A DNA stretch of 64,000 bases from Chromatiales bacterium (GTDB taxonomy: Bacteria; Pseudomonadota; Gammaproteobacteria; UBA6429; Thiohalophilaceae), in contig JALVOC010000019.1 in NCBI GenBank assembly GCA_027032075.1, positions 1 to 64,000 on the forward strand, in the 5' to 3' direction. Positions within the stretch are counted from its first letter, which is position 1, and every line of letters begins with the position of its first letter. The notes beneath the pieces are model-generated. The model was not told where the DNA came from. It made no database searches and saw nothing but the letters and a program-made list of their open reading frames with translations. The position numbers were made by a program, and so were the translations under genes. Positions 9,114-16,667 of this stretch are shown here, piece by piece.

Positions 9114-9832
9114 CCTTGTCTATTCCATTCGTGTCAGGCGGCATCCGCTGTCCGGTTTTGCAGGCCGAACAGCACCTTGCAGCCGGCGGTGTTCCAGCGG
9201 GATTGCGCATGTTCCCGATGCATTGTTCCCTGCCGTATTCGTCCGGAGACGTGGCGTATCGCACCGCTCTGCGGATTTGTAGAAGATTTATATCTAGTCT
9301 AGTTTGCTTTGGAACTTTCTCCACCCTGTCTGCGGGCCCATGAAAATATCAGCAAATACTAATAAGAGGTAAAAAATGAATTGGGAACGATCGCACAATG
9401 GAACGATCTGAAAAAAACGGGTGTGGCGGAATCTTTCCTGTTCTGCGGTGATATTTTTTATGCTAAGTGGTGATTGCTCAGGTTAAACAAGAATTTATAA
9501 AGATACCTGCTTCTGGTTCGAGGAAAGAAGAAAAGATTAAATAGTATATGTCGGGTTTTTTATTGTTGTTTTTATAGTGGAATGCGGGATGCTGGTATAT
9601 AGTATTCATAATTTATCATGAGTGATGATTCTGGTTATTACTATATTACTTTATAGTAATACGCTTGTTGTAATATTTTTCAATTATGACCAGAATGACT
9701 CAAAGGTAAAAGTTGAACAGTACAGGGACAGGGGCAAGTGAGGTTTGATTGTCCGTACACAATAATTTTAATTGAAAACAACTGACATCTACTTCCATTC
9801 AATCGTAAACAAAAAATGGGGAGGAACTTACC
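9114..9832. other. AT-rich noncoding leader between the unknown gene and the YeiH-like transporter
   Basis: No convincing gene lies here; the only framed start with a Shine-Dalgarno-like GAGG (ATG 9376) gives just 11 codons. The right half (9340-9800) is much richer in A and T than its surroundings. It contains a perfect inverted repeat at 9636-9661 described separately. The size and composition suggest a regulated promoter region for the transporter operon. Confidence 0.5.
9636..9661. promoter_or_regulatory. 10-bp perfect inverted repeat, possible operator
   Basis: TATTACTATA (9636-9645) and TATAGTAATA (9652-9661) are exact reverse complements separated by six bases. The element lies about 170 bp upstream of the YeiH-like gene. 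The dyad resembles a binding site for a dimeric regulator of LysR type. In AT-rich DNA some such dyads occur by chance. Confidence 0.35.
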
Positions 9833-11413
9833 ATGGTGTATACCAAGAAAAGTCCTGCACTTTTTATAATTGGTATCATCATGTTGGCTATCTGGTATAT
9901 GGCGGATAGCGGCATGCTGGCACCCTTTATTGAACATCTTGCAGCGGGCAAAAAATATAAATACGGAGCTGAATTAACCTCCATCCCGCTTTACTTTGGC
10001 ATCATCGCCGTGGTGATCGGAGCATGGCAATGGTTTGGTACACATACCGAAGGCAACTGGGATTATTACTCGTCCACCATCGCCGGCGGTATGTTTATCC
10101 TGCTGATTGCCATGCTGGTTCGCTGGTTTATCGCCCCGGAAGTCGCCGTCATCAGTATGGCGATGGGCAAGGTTGGTGATACCGGTAAATATATCCATAA
10201 ACTGCTGGGCTTGAACTATGTGGTACTGGGGATCCTGACCGGTATCGTAATCGTCAATGTATTCAAGGTTCCGGACTGGGCGCAAAACGGTGTAAGACTC
10301 TCCCGACTGGGTCTCAAGACCGGCGTGATCCTTCTGGGTACGCTGTATAGTGCGGCCGAGCTGAAAAATCTCGGTGGTCTTTCCATCATCATGATCGGCT
10401 TCTTCGTGCTGGGTTCGGTCGGCATGGTGTTGTGGATGGGGGCCAGGCGTAATATTCCCAATTCCATGGGTGGTGTGCTCTCCGCCGGTATGGGTGTGTG
10501 CGGGGTGTCGGCCACGGTGGCGGCGGCCCCGGTTGTGCAGGCGAAGTCGGTTGAAATTGCCTACACCATCGGTACCATTTTGTTGTGGGGTGTAGGTTGT
10601 ATGTTCGTCTTCCCCATCGTCGGTAACGTCCTTGGAATGAGTCATGTCCAGTTTGGCGCCTGGGCCGGAACGGGTATTCTGAATTCGGCACAGGTGGCTG
10701 GTGCAGCCCTGGCCTATCAGCCGGATGGTATTGAAACCCTCAAGGTTGCAGAAATTTTCAATATCACCCGCGTGCTGGTGTTGCCGATCATCGTGCTTTG
10801 GCTGGCCATGTGGTACGTGAAACGCGAAGAAGGTTCCGAGCAGGTTAATGTCGGTAGAGTGATATTCGAGAAATTCCCGGTATTTGTATTGGGCTTCATT
10901 CTCATGTTTGCGCTCTCCACCACCGGTATTTTTGCTCCGGCGAACCATTACAAGGGCAAGTACTTCGGTAACACACCGGAACAGGGATTCAAGGAAAAGA
11001 ATCTTTTGAAAGATGATGATATCGCCCTGTTACAGGCCGAGGCAGACAAGGTACAACGTGCTGATCGTAAAGCGGCGCTGCAACGCCTGCTGGAGAATCG
11101 CAAGATCATGTCCATTGATGACGATACTGCTATTCGTGGCCTGGTCAATGCCAAGGTACTCTCGAAGAAGGCTAATAAAATCCTCAAGCATGCCCATAAA
11201 GCCGTGCGACATACCGCGAAGAAGATTAAGGCATTCCGTAAATGGATTACCTGGCTGTTCGCCTTTGGTCTGGTAGGACTCGGTATGCAAATCACCGTCC
11301 GAGCGATGAAACAGGCAGGTGGACAACCTGCCGTGATCGGTGGTGTTGTCGGTCTTACCAAGGCAGTGTTGTCTTTGGTTGTGGTCCTGATGCTGGTTAG
11401 TGAAACTATTTAG
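9833..11413 (+). CDS. YeiH-type (PF03601) putative anion/sulfate exporter, long form
   Basis: 526 residues, inner membrane. The core matches the YeiH family: a run of Gly-rich helices with LGLKTGVILLGTLYS, SAGMGVCGVSATVAAAP and GTGILNSAQVAGAA, which are family hallmarks. Ordinary members are about 350 residues. This one has a longer N-terminus and a hydrophilic, strongly charged insert at about 367-470 before the last two helices. The start is set by a GGAGG Shine-Dalgarno ending about 9 bases upstream of ATG 9833. The family is called a putative sulfate exporter, but the substrate is not firmly known. It is followed 13 bases later by a tiny membrane protein and then a terminator. Confidence 0.85.
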   Translation: MVYTKKSPALFIIGIIMLAIWYMADSGMLAPFIEHLAAGKKYKYGAELTSIPLYFGIIAVVIGAWQWFGTHTEGNWDYYSSTIAGGMFILLIAMLVRWFIAPEVAVISMAMGKVGDTGKYIHKLLGLNYVVLGILTGIVIVNVFKVPDWAQNGVRLSRLGLKTGVILLGTLYSAAELKNLGGLSIIMIGFFVLGSVGMVLWMGARRNIPNSMGGVLSAGMGVCGVSATVAAAPVVQAKSVEIAYTIGTILLWGVGCMFVFPIVGNVLGMSHVQFGAWAGTGILNSAQVAGAALAYQPDGIETLKVAEIFNITRVLVLPIIVLWLAMWYVKREEGSEQVNVGRVIFEKFPVFVLGFILMFALSTTGIFAPANHYKGKYFGNTPEQGFKEKNLLKDDDIALLQAEADKVQRADRKAALQRLLENRKIMSIDDDTAIRGLVNAKVLSKKANKILKHAHKAVRHTAKKIKAFRKWITWLFAFGLVGLGMQITVRAMKQAGGQPAVIGGVVGLTKAVLSLVVVLMLVSETI

Positions 11414-11426
11414 CAGGAGAAAAATC

Positions 11427-11561
11427 ATGAGTGATGAAGAAAATACATTGCAATATGATCGTGGTTCTGCCCTGTCTATTTTTGGCAGCGACCGCAAGGA
11501 AGACTTCATGGCGTTGGTATTCGCTTTGATAATCGCATTTGCGGTATATGTATCGTACTGA
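11427..11561 (+). CDS. 44-residue single-span membrane protein following the YeiH-like gene
   Basis: ATG 11427 is preceded by CAGGAG with about 7 bases spacing and the frame stops at TGA 11559-11561. The product has an acidic polar N-terminus (MSDEENTLQYDRGSALSIFG), a short charged stretch SDRKED, and one helix (FMALVFALIIAFAVYVSY) at the very C-terminus. It starts 13 bases after the transporter stop and ends before the shared terminator, so the two form one transcript. A small accessory or stabilising subunit of the transporter is the natural guess. No homolog is recalled by name. Confidence 0.7.
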   Translation: MSDEENTLQYDRGSALSIFGSDRKEDFMALVFALIIAFAVYVSY

Positions 11562-11585
11562 TGAAGTCGTGTAGTTGAGGAAATG

Positions 11586-11616
11586 CCGGTGCCCGCTTGC
11601 GGGCACCGGTTTTTTA
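11586..11616 (+). terminator. Rho-independent terminator after the transporter/small-protein pair
   Basis: Perfect 11-bp stem CCGGTGCCCGC (11586-11596) / GCGGGCACCGG (11599-11609) followed by six T residues. The universal stress gene begins only about 30 bases later, so it may depend on read-through or on a promoter inside this short gap. Confidence 0.9.
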
Positions 11617-11644
11617 CTTTGGTAAGAGTTGTTTTGGTAAAGTA

Positions 11645-12112
11645 ATGAATTCAGTCAATCATGTATTACTGGCGAGTCATGGTACCGAAGGTGCAATGGC
11701 AGCCGAACGCCTCGCACTGGAGATGTGCAGCAAGGGCGCAAAATTGCATCATCTGATAGTTGTTCCCACCTTCTGGGAGGGTATGACCGGTGATGACTGG
11801 TTAAACAATGGTTCAACGCGTGATACATTCCGCCGTTATCTGGAAGATGAACTTGGCCGCGAAGTGGATGAACATTGTGAACGTGTCAGCAGGCACGCAG
11901 AAGAAAAAGAACTGGAATACACTAACGAAATCGTTGTGGGTGAACCTGATGAATGTCTGATTAATTCCTGCCGTAAGGAGGAATACGATCTGGTGATTAT
12001 GGGTTCGCCGCGTCCGAAGGGTAAAAAAGGCCTGCGTTCGCGTATGAAGCCTGAGTCGCTGATGCGCACCCTGGATGTTCCCTTACTCATTGTTCCCTAT
12101 CCCAGCAAATGA
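11645..12112 (+). CDS. Universal stress protein (UspA-like)
   Basis: 155 residues from ATG 11645; the longer frame would start inside the terminator. The N-terminal strand HVLLASHGTEGA and the C-terminal half MGSPRPKGKKGLRSRMKPESLMRTLDVPLLIVPYP follow the Usp fold. The usual nucleotide-binding G-2x-G-9x-G(S/T) loop is altered, so ATP binding is uncertain. It overlaps the next gene by 4 bases (ATGA). The position behind the YeiH-like operon suggests a shared physiological trigger. Confidence 0.75.
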   Translation: MNSVNHVLLASHGTEGAMAAERLALEMCSKGAKLHHLIVVPTFWEGMTGDDWLNNGSTRDTFRRYLEDELGREVDEHCERVSRHAEEKELEYTNEIVVGEPDECLINSCRKEEYDLVIMGSPRPKGKKGLRSRMKPESLMRTLDVPLLIVPYPSK

Positions 12113-12735
12113 ATGATCAGAGTGTAGCACCCGCTGCCGCGGAGGATGTGGCCTGGGCCTCAATCAATACTCCGCTGGGCGTGGAAGAACTGAAATCTTT
12201 TTGCCGGGACATCGAGCGCATGTACCGCATCAATCCTCTGCTTAATTTTAAAAAATGGGAGGCGGTAGGGGAGAACCGGTATTTGTTTTCAGGGCAGAAT
12301 ATCAGTCAGGAAGAACCTTTTGATTTCGATCTGGAGCTTACCGTCGAGGAAAAGCCGGACGGTTTCCAGATCCACTATCAAGGCGACCTGCGAAGCAGTA
12401 CCACTTTCACGATTGAAGCGGCAGCGGCGGATTCGCCCGGTCTCTCCACATTGACCATTACTGATCGCTATGATGGTGTCTCAGAAGAGGAACGCAAGAA
12501 GCAGTTGCACCGGGTCGACCGCAGTATCGTTATCTGGGCCAAATACCTGCAGCAATTTTTATATTCCTGGAAGCGCTGGTCCCGTTTCCGCCCATGGCGC
12601 TGGTATATGCGGCGTGTATGGCAACCAATGAAACCCTCCGGCCGCCGTATTACCTATATGTTATTGTGGATCTCCGTCTTCGAGGTCGCCTTGATTCTGC
12701 TTGGTGTGGTGATCTACTACCTCGAATATGCCTGA
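12109..12735 (+). CDS. SRPBCC-like protein with C-terminal membrane anchor
   Basis: 208 residues. The N-terminal 150 residues show the alternating strand pattern of a START/SRPBCC ligand-binding fold (CRDIERMYRINPLLNFKKWE, then strands through FQIHYQGDL and LTITDRYDG). A Trp/Arg-rich stretch (WKRWSRFRPWRWYMRRVW) precedes a single membrane helix near 184-204. There is no signal peptide, so the soluble domain should be cytoplasmic. The fold assignment rests on sequence pattern only. It is translationally coupled to the universal stress gene. Confidence 0.6.
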   Translation: MNDQSVAPAAAEDVAWASINTPLGVEELKSFCRDIERMYRINPLLNFKKWEAVGENRYLFSGQNISQEEPFDFDLELTVEEKPDGFQIHYQGDLRSSTTFTIEAAAADSPGLSTLTITDRYDGVSEEERKKQLHRVDRSIVIWAKYLQQFLYSWKRWSRFRPWRWYMRRVWQPMKPSGRRITYMLLWISVFEVALILLGVVIYYLEYA

Positions 12736-12824
12736 TATTGCGTAGACGGTTTATCATTCGGTTGTATCTGGCCGGGGCTGTTATGCGGCTATCGCTGGCG
12801 AGGCTGCTCAGGCGGTTACCCAGG

Positions 12825-12848
12825 CACGCCTTCCGTGCGGAAGGCGTG
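12825..12848. terminator. Hairpin between convergent genes
   Basis: An 11-bp perfect stem CACGCCTTCCG (12825-12835) / CGGAAGGCGTG (12838-12848) with a 2-base loop. It sits between the stop of the SRPBCC-like gene and the stop of the convergent cyclotransferase-like gene. There is no strong T tract on either side, so it may be a weak bidirectional terminator or a repeat. Confidence 0.55.
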
Positions 12849-12855
12849 AACAGGA

Positions 12856-13284
12856 TCATGCATCATTGTTGGAATTTCCCTTATGCATGTAGCGGAGGTA
12901 GTCCCCGTGCGGGATGGGTTTCAGCTTACGTGTGGAACGTTGATAAACGTATAACCATGCCTCGATGCGCCTTTTGTCCGCCAGAAAAACACCTGTCTTG
13001 ATTCGTTTGTATTCATGTGGTGGCGGGTGTTTTTCCGAGCACTGCTCGTAATCATCGAGAAGACGAAAGATACGGCTGGTTTCTGTCAGCCTGTAGACTT
13101 CGCCATAGATTTTTTTCCTTGTGTTTTCGTTTAATACTGCGCCGGGATAACCGTCTATTTCATACAGGGTACCGTAGACAAACGCTGCGTCGACAAATCG
13201 GGCGTTGCCAGCAAATAAGTTGTGCCTGGAATTAACGGCCTTGCGTCGCAAGGTGCCGTATACAAAAAGGTACTCATCGCTCAT
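12856..13284 (-). CDS. Gamma-glutamylcyclotransferase-like (AIG2/GGCT) protein
   Basis: 142 residues from the start at 13284, chosen so that the family N-terminus EYLFVYGTLRR begins right after the initiator; the open frame extends 15 codons further upstream without support. The YGTL loop that binds the gamma-glutamyl group is present twice in context (VYGTLRR, then VYGTLYEIDGYPG). The acidic residue typical of catalysis is likely in LLDDYEQC. These enzymes release 5-oxoproline from gamma-glutamyl compounds. The window also encodes a gamma-glutamyltransferase and an oxoprolinase-like HyuA, so glutathione turnover is a possible theme. Confidence 0.8.
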   Translation of the reverse strand: MSDEYLFVYGTLRRKAVNSRHNLFAGNARFVDAAFVYGTLYEIDGYPGAVLNENTRKKIYGEVYRLTETSRIFRLLDDYEQCSEKHPPPHEYKRIKTGVFLADKRRIEAWLYVYQRSTRKLKPIPHGDYLRYMHKGNSNNDA

Positions 13285-14006
13285 GGTTTGGCAAACCGCT
13301 GGCAAAAAACAAACCGGTTCATTTGCCATTTTTCCAAAACAGGATCACTGCGGTCAACCCGGGTCGCGTCGCCGTCAGGAAATCCCCGCCGGGGTGGTCG
13401 GTTATTATCTGGTGGCGAGTGCGCTCTCAGCATGCGGTGCGCTTCATTGGATCCGGGGGACAGCGGAAGGTGAATGTGTCTTCACCACGCGGCCGCTATG
13501 GTTTTCCCTGCCGCGAATTTCAGCTTCAGCGCGGCTGCCGGGCCGGTGGCGCGACAGCCACCTGGCAAAAGGAGAGAGTGGCAACCTGCCGTACAGGCAG
13601 GGATCCTACCTATATGGAATATTTTTTCCTCGCCGGGATATCCCTTGTTGTTGTCCGCACCACCTCTTTGTGGGAATTGTCAGTTGTTAAGAAGCTGTGA
13701 AAATATAGCTGGTATACAGGGTAAAGCGGGAATTTTTCCTGATTGTTCCGGTCTACCTCCATTTGCCGGGTTTGATACGAACAAGTGCTCCCAAGGATAA
13801 CCCTCTGATTATTTTGAATATTGTCCGGTTTATTTCCGGTGTGCGAGGGTGCCCAACGGGCGGGGGAATTATTTTCTAAAGGTTTACTCTTCGTGTCCGA
13901 GAATTCTAGTAAGTGTGACTGGTTTTCTTCAGACGTTGGTGTTGGTAAATCAGGGACAGACGATGTATGTAAAGCTGATAAAGGATCTATTATAGAGGTG
14001 GGTATT
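13285..14006. other. Gene-poor stretch with possible decayed sequence
   Basis: About 720 bp without a convincing intact gene. Several overlapping frames of 80-160 codons occur but lack good starts or family features. One frame (about 13420-13610) has a surface-antigen-like pattern, listed separately. The rest is mixed-composition sequence. Confidence 0.5.
13420..13610 (+). pseudogene. Possible remnant of an RT0821/Lpp0805-type (17-kDa antigen-like) surface protein
   Basis: One frame reads GRYGFPCREFQLQ and, about 27 residues on, VATCRTGRD. This loosely fits the C-terminal pattern of rickettsial 17-kDa antigen-like outer-membrane proteins (CREFQ, a Gly-Gly turn, then TACRxxDG). No ATG, signal peptide or Gly-zipper region is in the same frame, so if the resemblance is real the gene is broken. 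It could also be coincidence. Confidence 0.2.
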
Positions 14007-14177
14007 ATGCGGTATTTCATCAAGAGTGTCGTGCAGAGCAATCTGTTCATGCTGTTTTTTAATATCATCATTATTCAGGTTGCATTTTCTGCCGTGGTAA
14101 TCGCTACTTTGGATATACCGCCGGATGTGATCCTCGACAGCGGCCTGGATGAAGTCCTCATCGTGTTTGAAGAGTAG
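14007..14177 (+). CDS. Small membrane protein (56 residues)
   Basis: ATG 14007 is preceded by an AGAGGTGGG Shine-Dalgarno (13994-14002). The product begins MRYFIKSVVQSNLFMLFF, contains one long hydrophobic helix (about 12-38) and ends in an acidic tail (DSGLDEVLIVFEE). The good ribosome site, membrane helix and a terminator 43 bases after the stop argue for a real gene. No family is recognised. Confidence 0.5.
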   Translation: MRYFIKSVVQSNLFMLFFNIIIIQVAFSAVVIATLDIPPDVILDSGLDEVLIVFEE

Positions 14178-14219
14178 TAACGCGCTTCCATCTCTGCTTC
14201 GAATATTTTCCGCCAATAA

Positions 14220-14244
14220 AAAAGGCCTCGCGAAGAGGCCTTTT
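14220..14244. terminator. Bidirectional terminator between the small membrane gene and rpoH
   Basis: Perfect 10-bp stem AAAAGGCCTC (14220-14229) / GAGGCCTTTT (14235-14244), loop GCGAA, with T/A tracts on both sides. It can end transcription of rpoH (minus strand, stop at 14264) and of the small gene on the plus strand. Confidence 0.85.
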
Positions 14245-14263
14245 GTTTGGGCTGCTGTTTCGT

Positions 14264-15112
14264 TCAAACCATTGCCAGCTTCATTTTCTTGATGGCGTTG
14301 TTTTCCAACTGGCGAATGCGTTCTGCCGAGACGTGGTATTTTGCGGCCAGCTCATGCAGTGTGGTTTTGTCGTCCGCCAGCCAGCGTTGCTGGATGATGT
14401 CGCGGCTGCGATCGTCAAGCTTGTTCATCGCATCGGTCAAACGCAGATTGTTGTGTTCCTGCCAGTTTTCCTCTTCAATGGTGTGCGCCGGTTCATGTTC
14501 CGTATCCTGCAGGTAAGAGACAGGGGAAATGGTATGACTGCGTTCGTCATCGTCATCCGGTTCATCAAAACCGAGATCCTGTCCACTCATGCGGGATTCC
14601 ATTTCACGCACATCCTTGACCGAGACGCCCAGATCCCTGGCAACATTTTCGATTTCTTCCTGTTTGAACCAGCCGAGGCGTTTTTTGCTGCTCCGCAGGT
14701 TAAAGAACAGCTTCCGCTGGGCCTTGGTGGTGGCGATTTTCACGATACGCCAGTTACGCAGGATGAATTCATGTATTTCTGCACGGATCCAGTAGACGGC
14801 AAACGACACCAGGCGCACCCCGTAATTGGGATCGAAACGCTTGATCGCCTTCATCAGGCCGATGTTGCCTTCCTGGATCAGATCCGCCTGGGACAAACCA
14901 TAGCCACTGTAACCGCGGGCGATATGGACCACGAAACGCAGGTGTGACAACACCAGCTGTTGGGCCGCTTCCAGGTCACCCTTTTCCTGCAGGCGGGTGG
15001 CCAGCTCTTTTTCTTCCTCGGCGCTCAACATTGGGATCGTACGGGTAGCCTGGATATAGCTTTCCAGGTTACCGGTTGGTACAGCCAATTGCATATCAGC
15101 GCGAATATTCAT
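14264..15112 (-). CDS. rpoH: Heat-shock sigma factor sigma-32 (RpoH)
   Basis: 282 residues from ATG 15112, supported by a GGGAG Shine-Dalgarno. It directs RNA polymerase to heat-shock promoters. Region 2.1-2.4 ([55 protein letters not shown]) is intact. The RpoH box [12 protein letters not shown], specific to sigma-32, is present. Region 4.2 ([19 protein letters not shown]) closes the protein. Length is normal (E. coli 284). The neighbouring ftsX-ftsE-ftsY is the classical order, here interrupted by a diguanylate cyclase gene. The promoter is overlaid by a CIRCE-like operator. Confidence 0.97.
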   Translation of the reverse strand: MNIRADMQLAVPTGNLESYIQATRTIPMLSAEEEKELATRLQEKGDLEAAQQLVLSHLRFVVHIARGYSGYGLSQADLIQEGNIGLMKAIKRFDPNYGVRLVSFAVYWIRAEIHEFILRNWRIVKIATTKAQRKLFFNLRSSKKRLGWFKQEEIENVARDLGVSVKDVREMESRMSGQDLGFDEPDDDDERSHTISPVSYLQDTEHEPAHTIEEENWQEHNNLRLTDAMNKLDDRSRDIIQQRWLADDKTTLHELAAKYHVSAERIRQLENNAIKKMKLAMV

Positions 15113-15147
15113 TTTGGGTTCTCCCTTTTTGCAGAAGCAGGATAATT

Positions 15148-15174
15148 TTAGCACTCACCCCCTTAGAGTGCCAA
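15148..15174 (-). promoter_or_regulatory. CIRCE-like HrcA operator overlapping the rpoH promoter
   Basis: TTAGCACTC (15148-15156), nine bases, GAGTGCCAA (15166-15174). This is the CIRCE consensus TTAGCACTC-N9-GAGTGCTAA with one mismatch. Read on the minus strand, the outer parts also form a promoter: -35 TTGGCA (15174-15169), an 18-base spacer and -10 TAAAAT (15150-15145), placing the start of transcription near 15138, about 26 bases before ATG 15112. HrcA bound here would block sigma-70 transcription of rpoH. Confidence 0.8.
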
Positions 15175-15234
15175 CAGGGTCGGGAGTTCAGTTGCAGGCA
15201 AAAAATATTTGTCGCAAAAAACAAAAGGTTAAGC

Positions 15235-16608
15235 TCAGGCGGGTTGAGTCGTCGGATTGGAGTGCACCCCGTCTACGGCACGGGGTCCGTTCCGGCTGGA
15301 GAGGCAGACCCGGTTGCGGCCGGTCTCTTTGGCATGGTAGAGGGCCTCGTCGGCCAGTTTGAGGAAGTCGCTGAGCAGGAGGTCTGGGTGCTCGTTGCTT
15401 CCGGCGATGCCGATACTGATGGTGATCTTCACGCCGGCCGGATGCATCTCCTCCACCGCCTGGCGCAGTTCCTCCGCCTGTTTGAGTATTTGTGCCTCGT
15501 CACGATTGCGCGCCATGATACAGAATTCCTCCCCACCGAAGCGCACCACCATGTCATCGGGGAACAGCCGGTTGAGGAGTTCGCCCATGGCGGCCAGCAC
15601 GTGATCCCCGGTGATATGGCCATAATGATCATTGATCTGTTTGAAATGATCGAGATCGATGATCAGCGCCCAGACCGGCTGGTTTTCCTTGCTGTGCAAA
15701 AAGGTTTGTCCGTTGTCCACCAGGTAGCGGCGGCTGCGGACGCCGGTGAGGCTGTCGGTGACCGCAACCCAGCGGATGGCCTCGGTCTGCTCCTTGAGGG
15801 CGTCATATTGATGCTTGATAAGCAGCAGGGCGCGCACCCTCGCCAGCAGGATCTCCTCGACCAGCGGTTTGGCGACAAAATCATTCGCCCCGGCGTGGAA
15901 TATCTCCACCTGTGTCTGCTGATCGTCGGCGCTGGTTTGCACCAGCACGGGCAGCTCCTGCTGGGAGAAATGGAATTTGGCGCGGATGGCGTAGAGCAGG
16001 TCGCCACCGGTCATTTCGCCGGTGGTGTAAAAATCGGTGATCACCATGTCGAAGGCGCCTTCCTCTTTCGGGTTTTCCCGCTGCCTGGCCAATAATTGGT
16101 ATGCTTTGTCCGCAGAATCAGTATGTGTATAGGTAAGACCGTGTTTTTCCAGCATTTTGCCGGTTACCACCATGGAGGTGCGGCTGTCTTCCACGAACAG
16201 AATGTGGCCGGAAAGCCCGGAATTCCGCTGAATAAAGGATTTGATAAAGGCGCCGAAAGCCTTGTAGCCGTTGGATTTATCGAAATAATCGGTGACACCG
16301 GCTTCAAACCCCTCCCGCAACAGGCGGCTGTCCGCATCGCCGGAGACCACGATCAACGGCGTGTAGTGGTGGGTTTCGGAATCCCGGATGGCACGGCTGA
16401 GTGCCAGACCGTCCATGTCAGACAGGAGCAGCGCGGTGGTGACCAGATCGAATTTTTGCTCCGCAAGCAGGGACAGGGCCTCCTTTCCCGAGGCGGCACC
16501 AATGACCTCGGTGTTTTCCATTTCTTCGCGCAGGATGCGGGAAAGGATTTCCCGGGTGAGCGCGGAGGTATCCACCACCAGTATTTTGGTTGGTTTTGTT
16601 TCGAGCAT
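15235..16608 (-). CDS. Diguanylate cyclase with two N-terminal receiver domains
   Basis: 457 residues, cytoplasmic. Receiver 1 (about 8-125) lacks the phospho-acceptor: the aligned motif reads FDLVTTALLLSDMDG with Ala in place of Asp, and the acid pocket is VVDTS. Receiver 2 (about 133-265) is intact (FVEDS, FDMVITDF, conserved Lys in FVAKPL). The GGDEF domain (about 285-440) has the active-site motif RFGGEEF and DLDHFKQIND. The inhibitory RxxD site is not present (FPDD at that position). It makes c-di-GMP, presumably under control of an unknown histidine kinase. The architecture is PleD-like. It lies between rpoH and ftsX on the same strand. Confidence 0.88.
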   Translation of the reverse strand: MLETKPTKILVVDTSALTREILSRILREEMENTEVIGAASGKEALSLLAEQKFDLVTTALLLSDMDGLALSRAIRDSETHHYTPLIVVSGDADSRLLREGFEAGVTDYFDKSNGYKAFGAFIKSFIQRNSGLSGHILFVEDSRTSMVVTGKMLEKHGLTYTHTDSADKAYQLLARQRENPKEEGAFDMVITDFYTTGEMTGGDLLYAIRAKFHFSQQELPVLVQTSADDQQTQVEIFHAGANDFVAKPLVEEILLARVRALLLIKHQYDALKEQTEAIRWVAVTDSLTGVRSRRYLVDNGQTFLHSKENQPVWALIIDLDHFKQINDHYGHITGDHVLAAMGELLNRLFPDDMVVRFGGEEFCIMARNRDEAQILKQAEELRQAVEEMHPAGVKITISIGIAGSNEHPDLLLSDFLKLADEALYHAKETGRNRVCLSSRNGPRAVDGVHSNPTTQPA

Positions 16609-16650
16609 GCTATATCCGTTAATAATACTAAGGCAAAGTGTAACGTAATC

Positions 16651-16666
16651 TCGGCAAAATTGCCGA
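16651..16666 (-). terminator. Short hairpin just after ftsX
   Basis: TCGGCAA (16651-16657) pairs with TTGCCGA (16660-16666), two bases beyond the ftsX stop. There is no T tract, so termination would be weak at best. Confidence 0.3.
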
Positions 16667-16667
16667 T

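Noticed and set aside
9376-9411. Eleven-codon frame with a Shine-Dalgarno-like sequence in the AT-rich leader
   Set aside because: It is too short to support as a gene and has no attenuator-like codon bias or following hairpin.
9974-10948. Minus-strand frame of 324 codons opposite the YeiH-like gene
   Set aside because: The translation is His/Thr/Gln-rich low-complexity with no helices or motifs, typical of antisense reading of a membrane protein gene.
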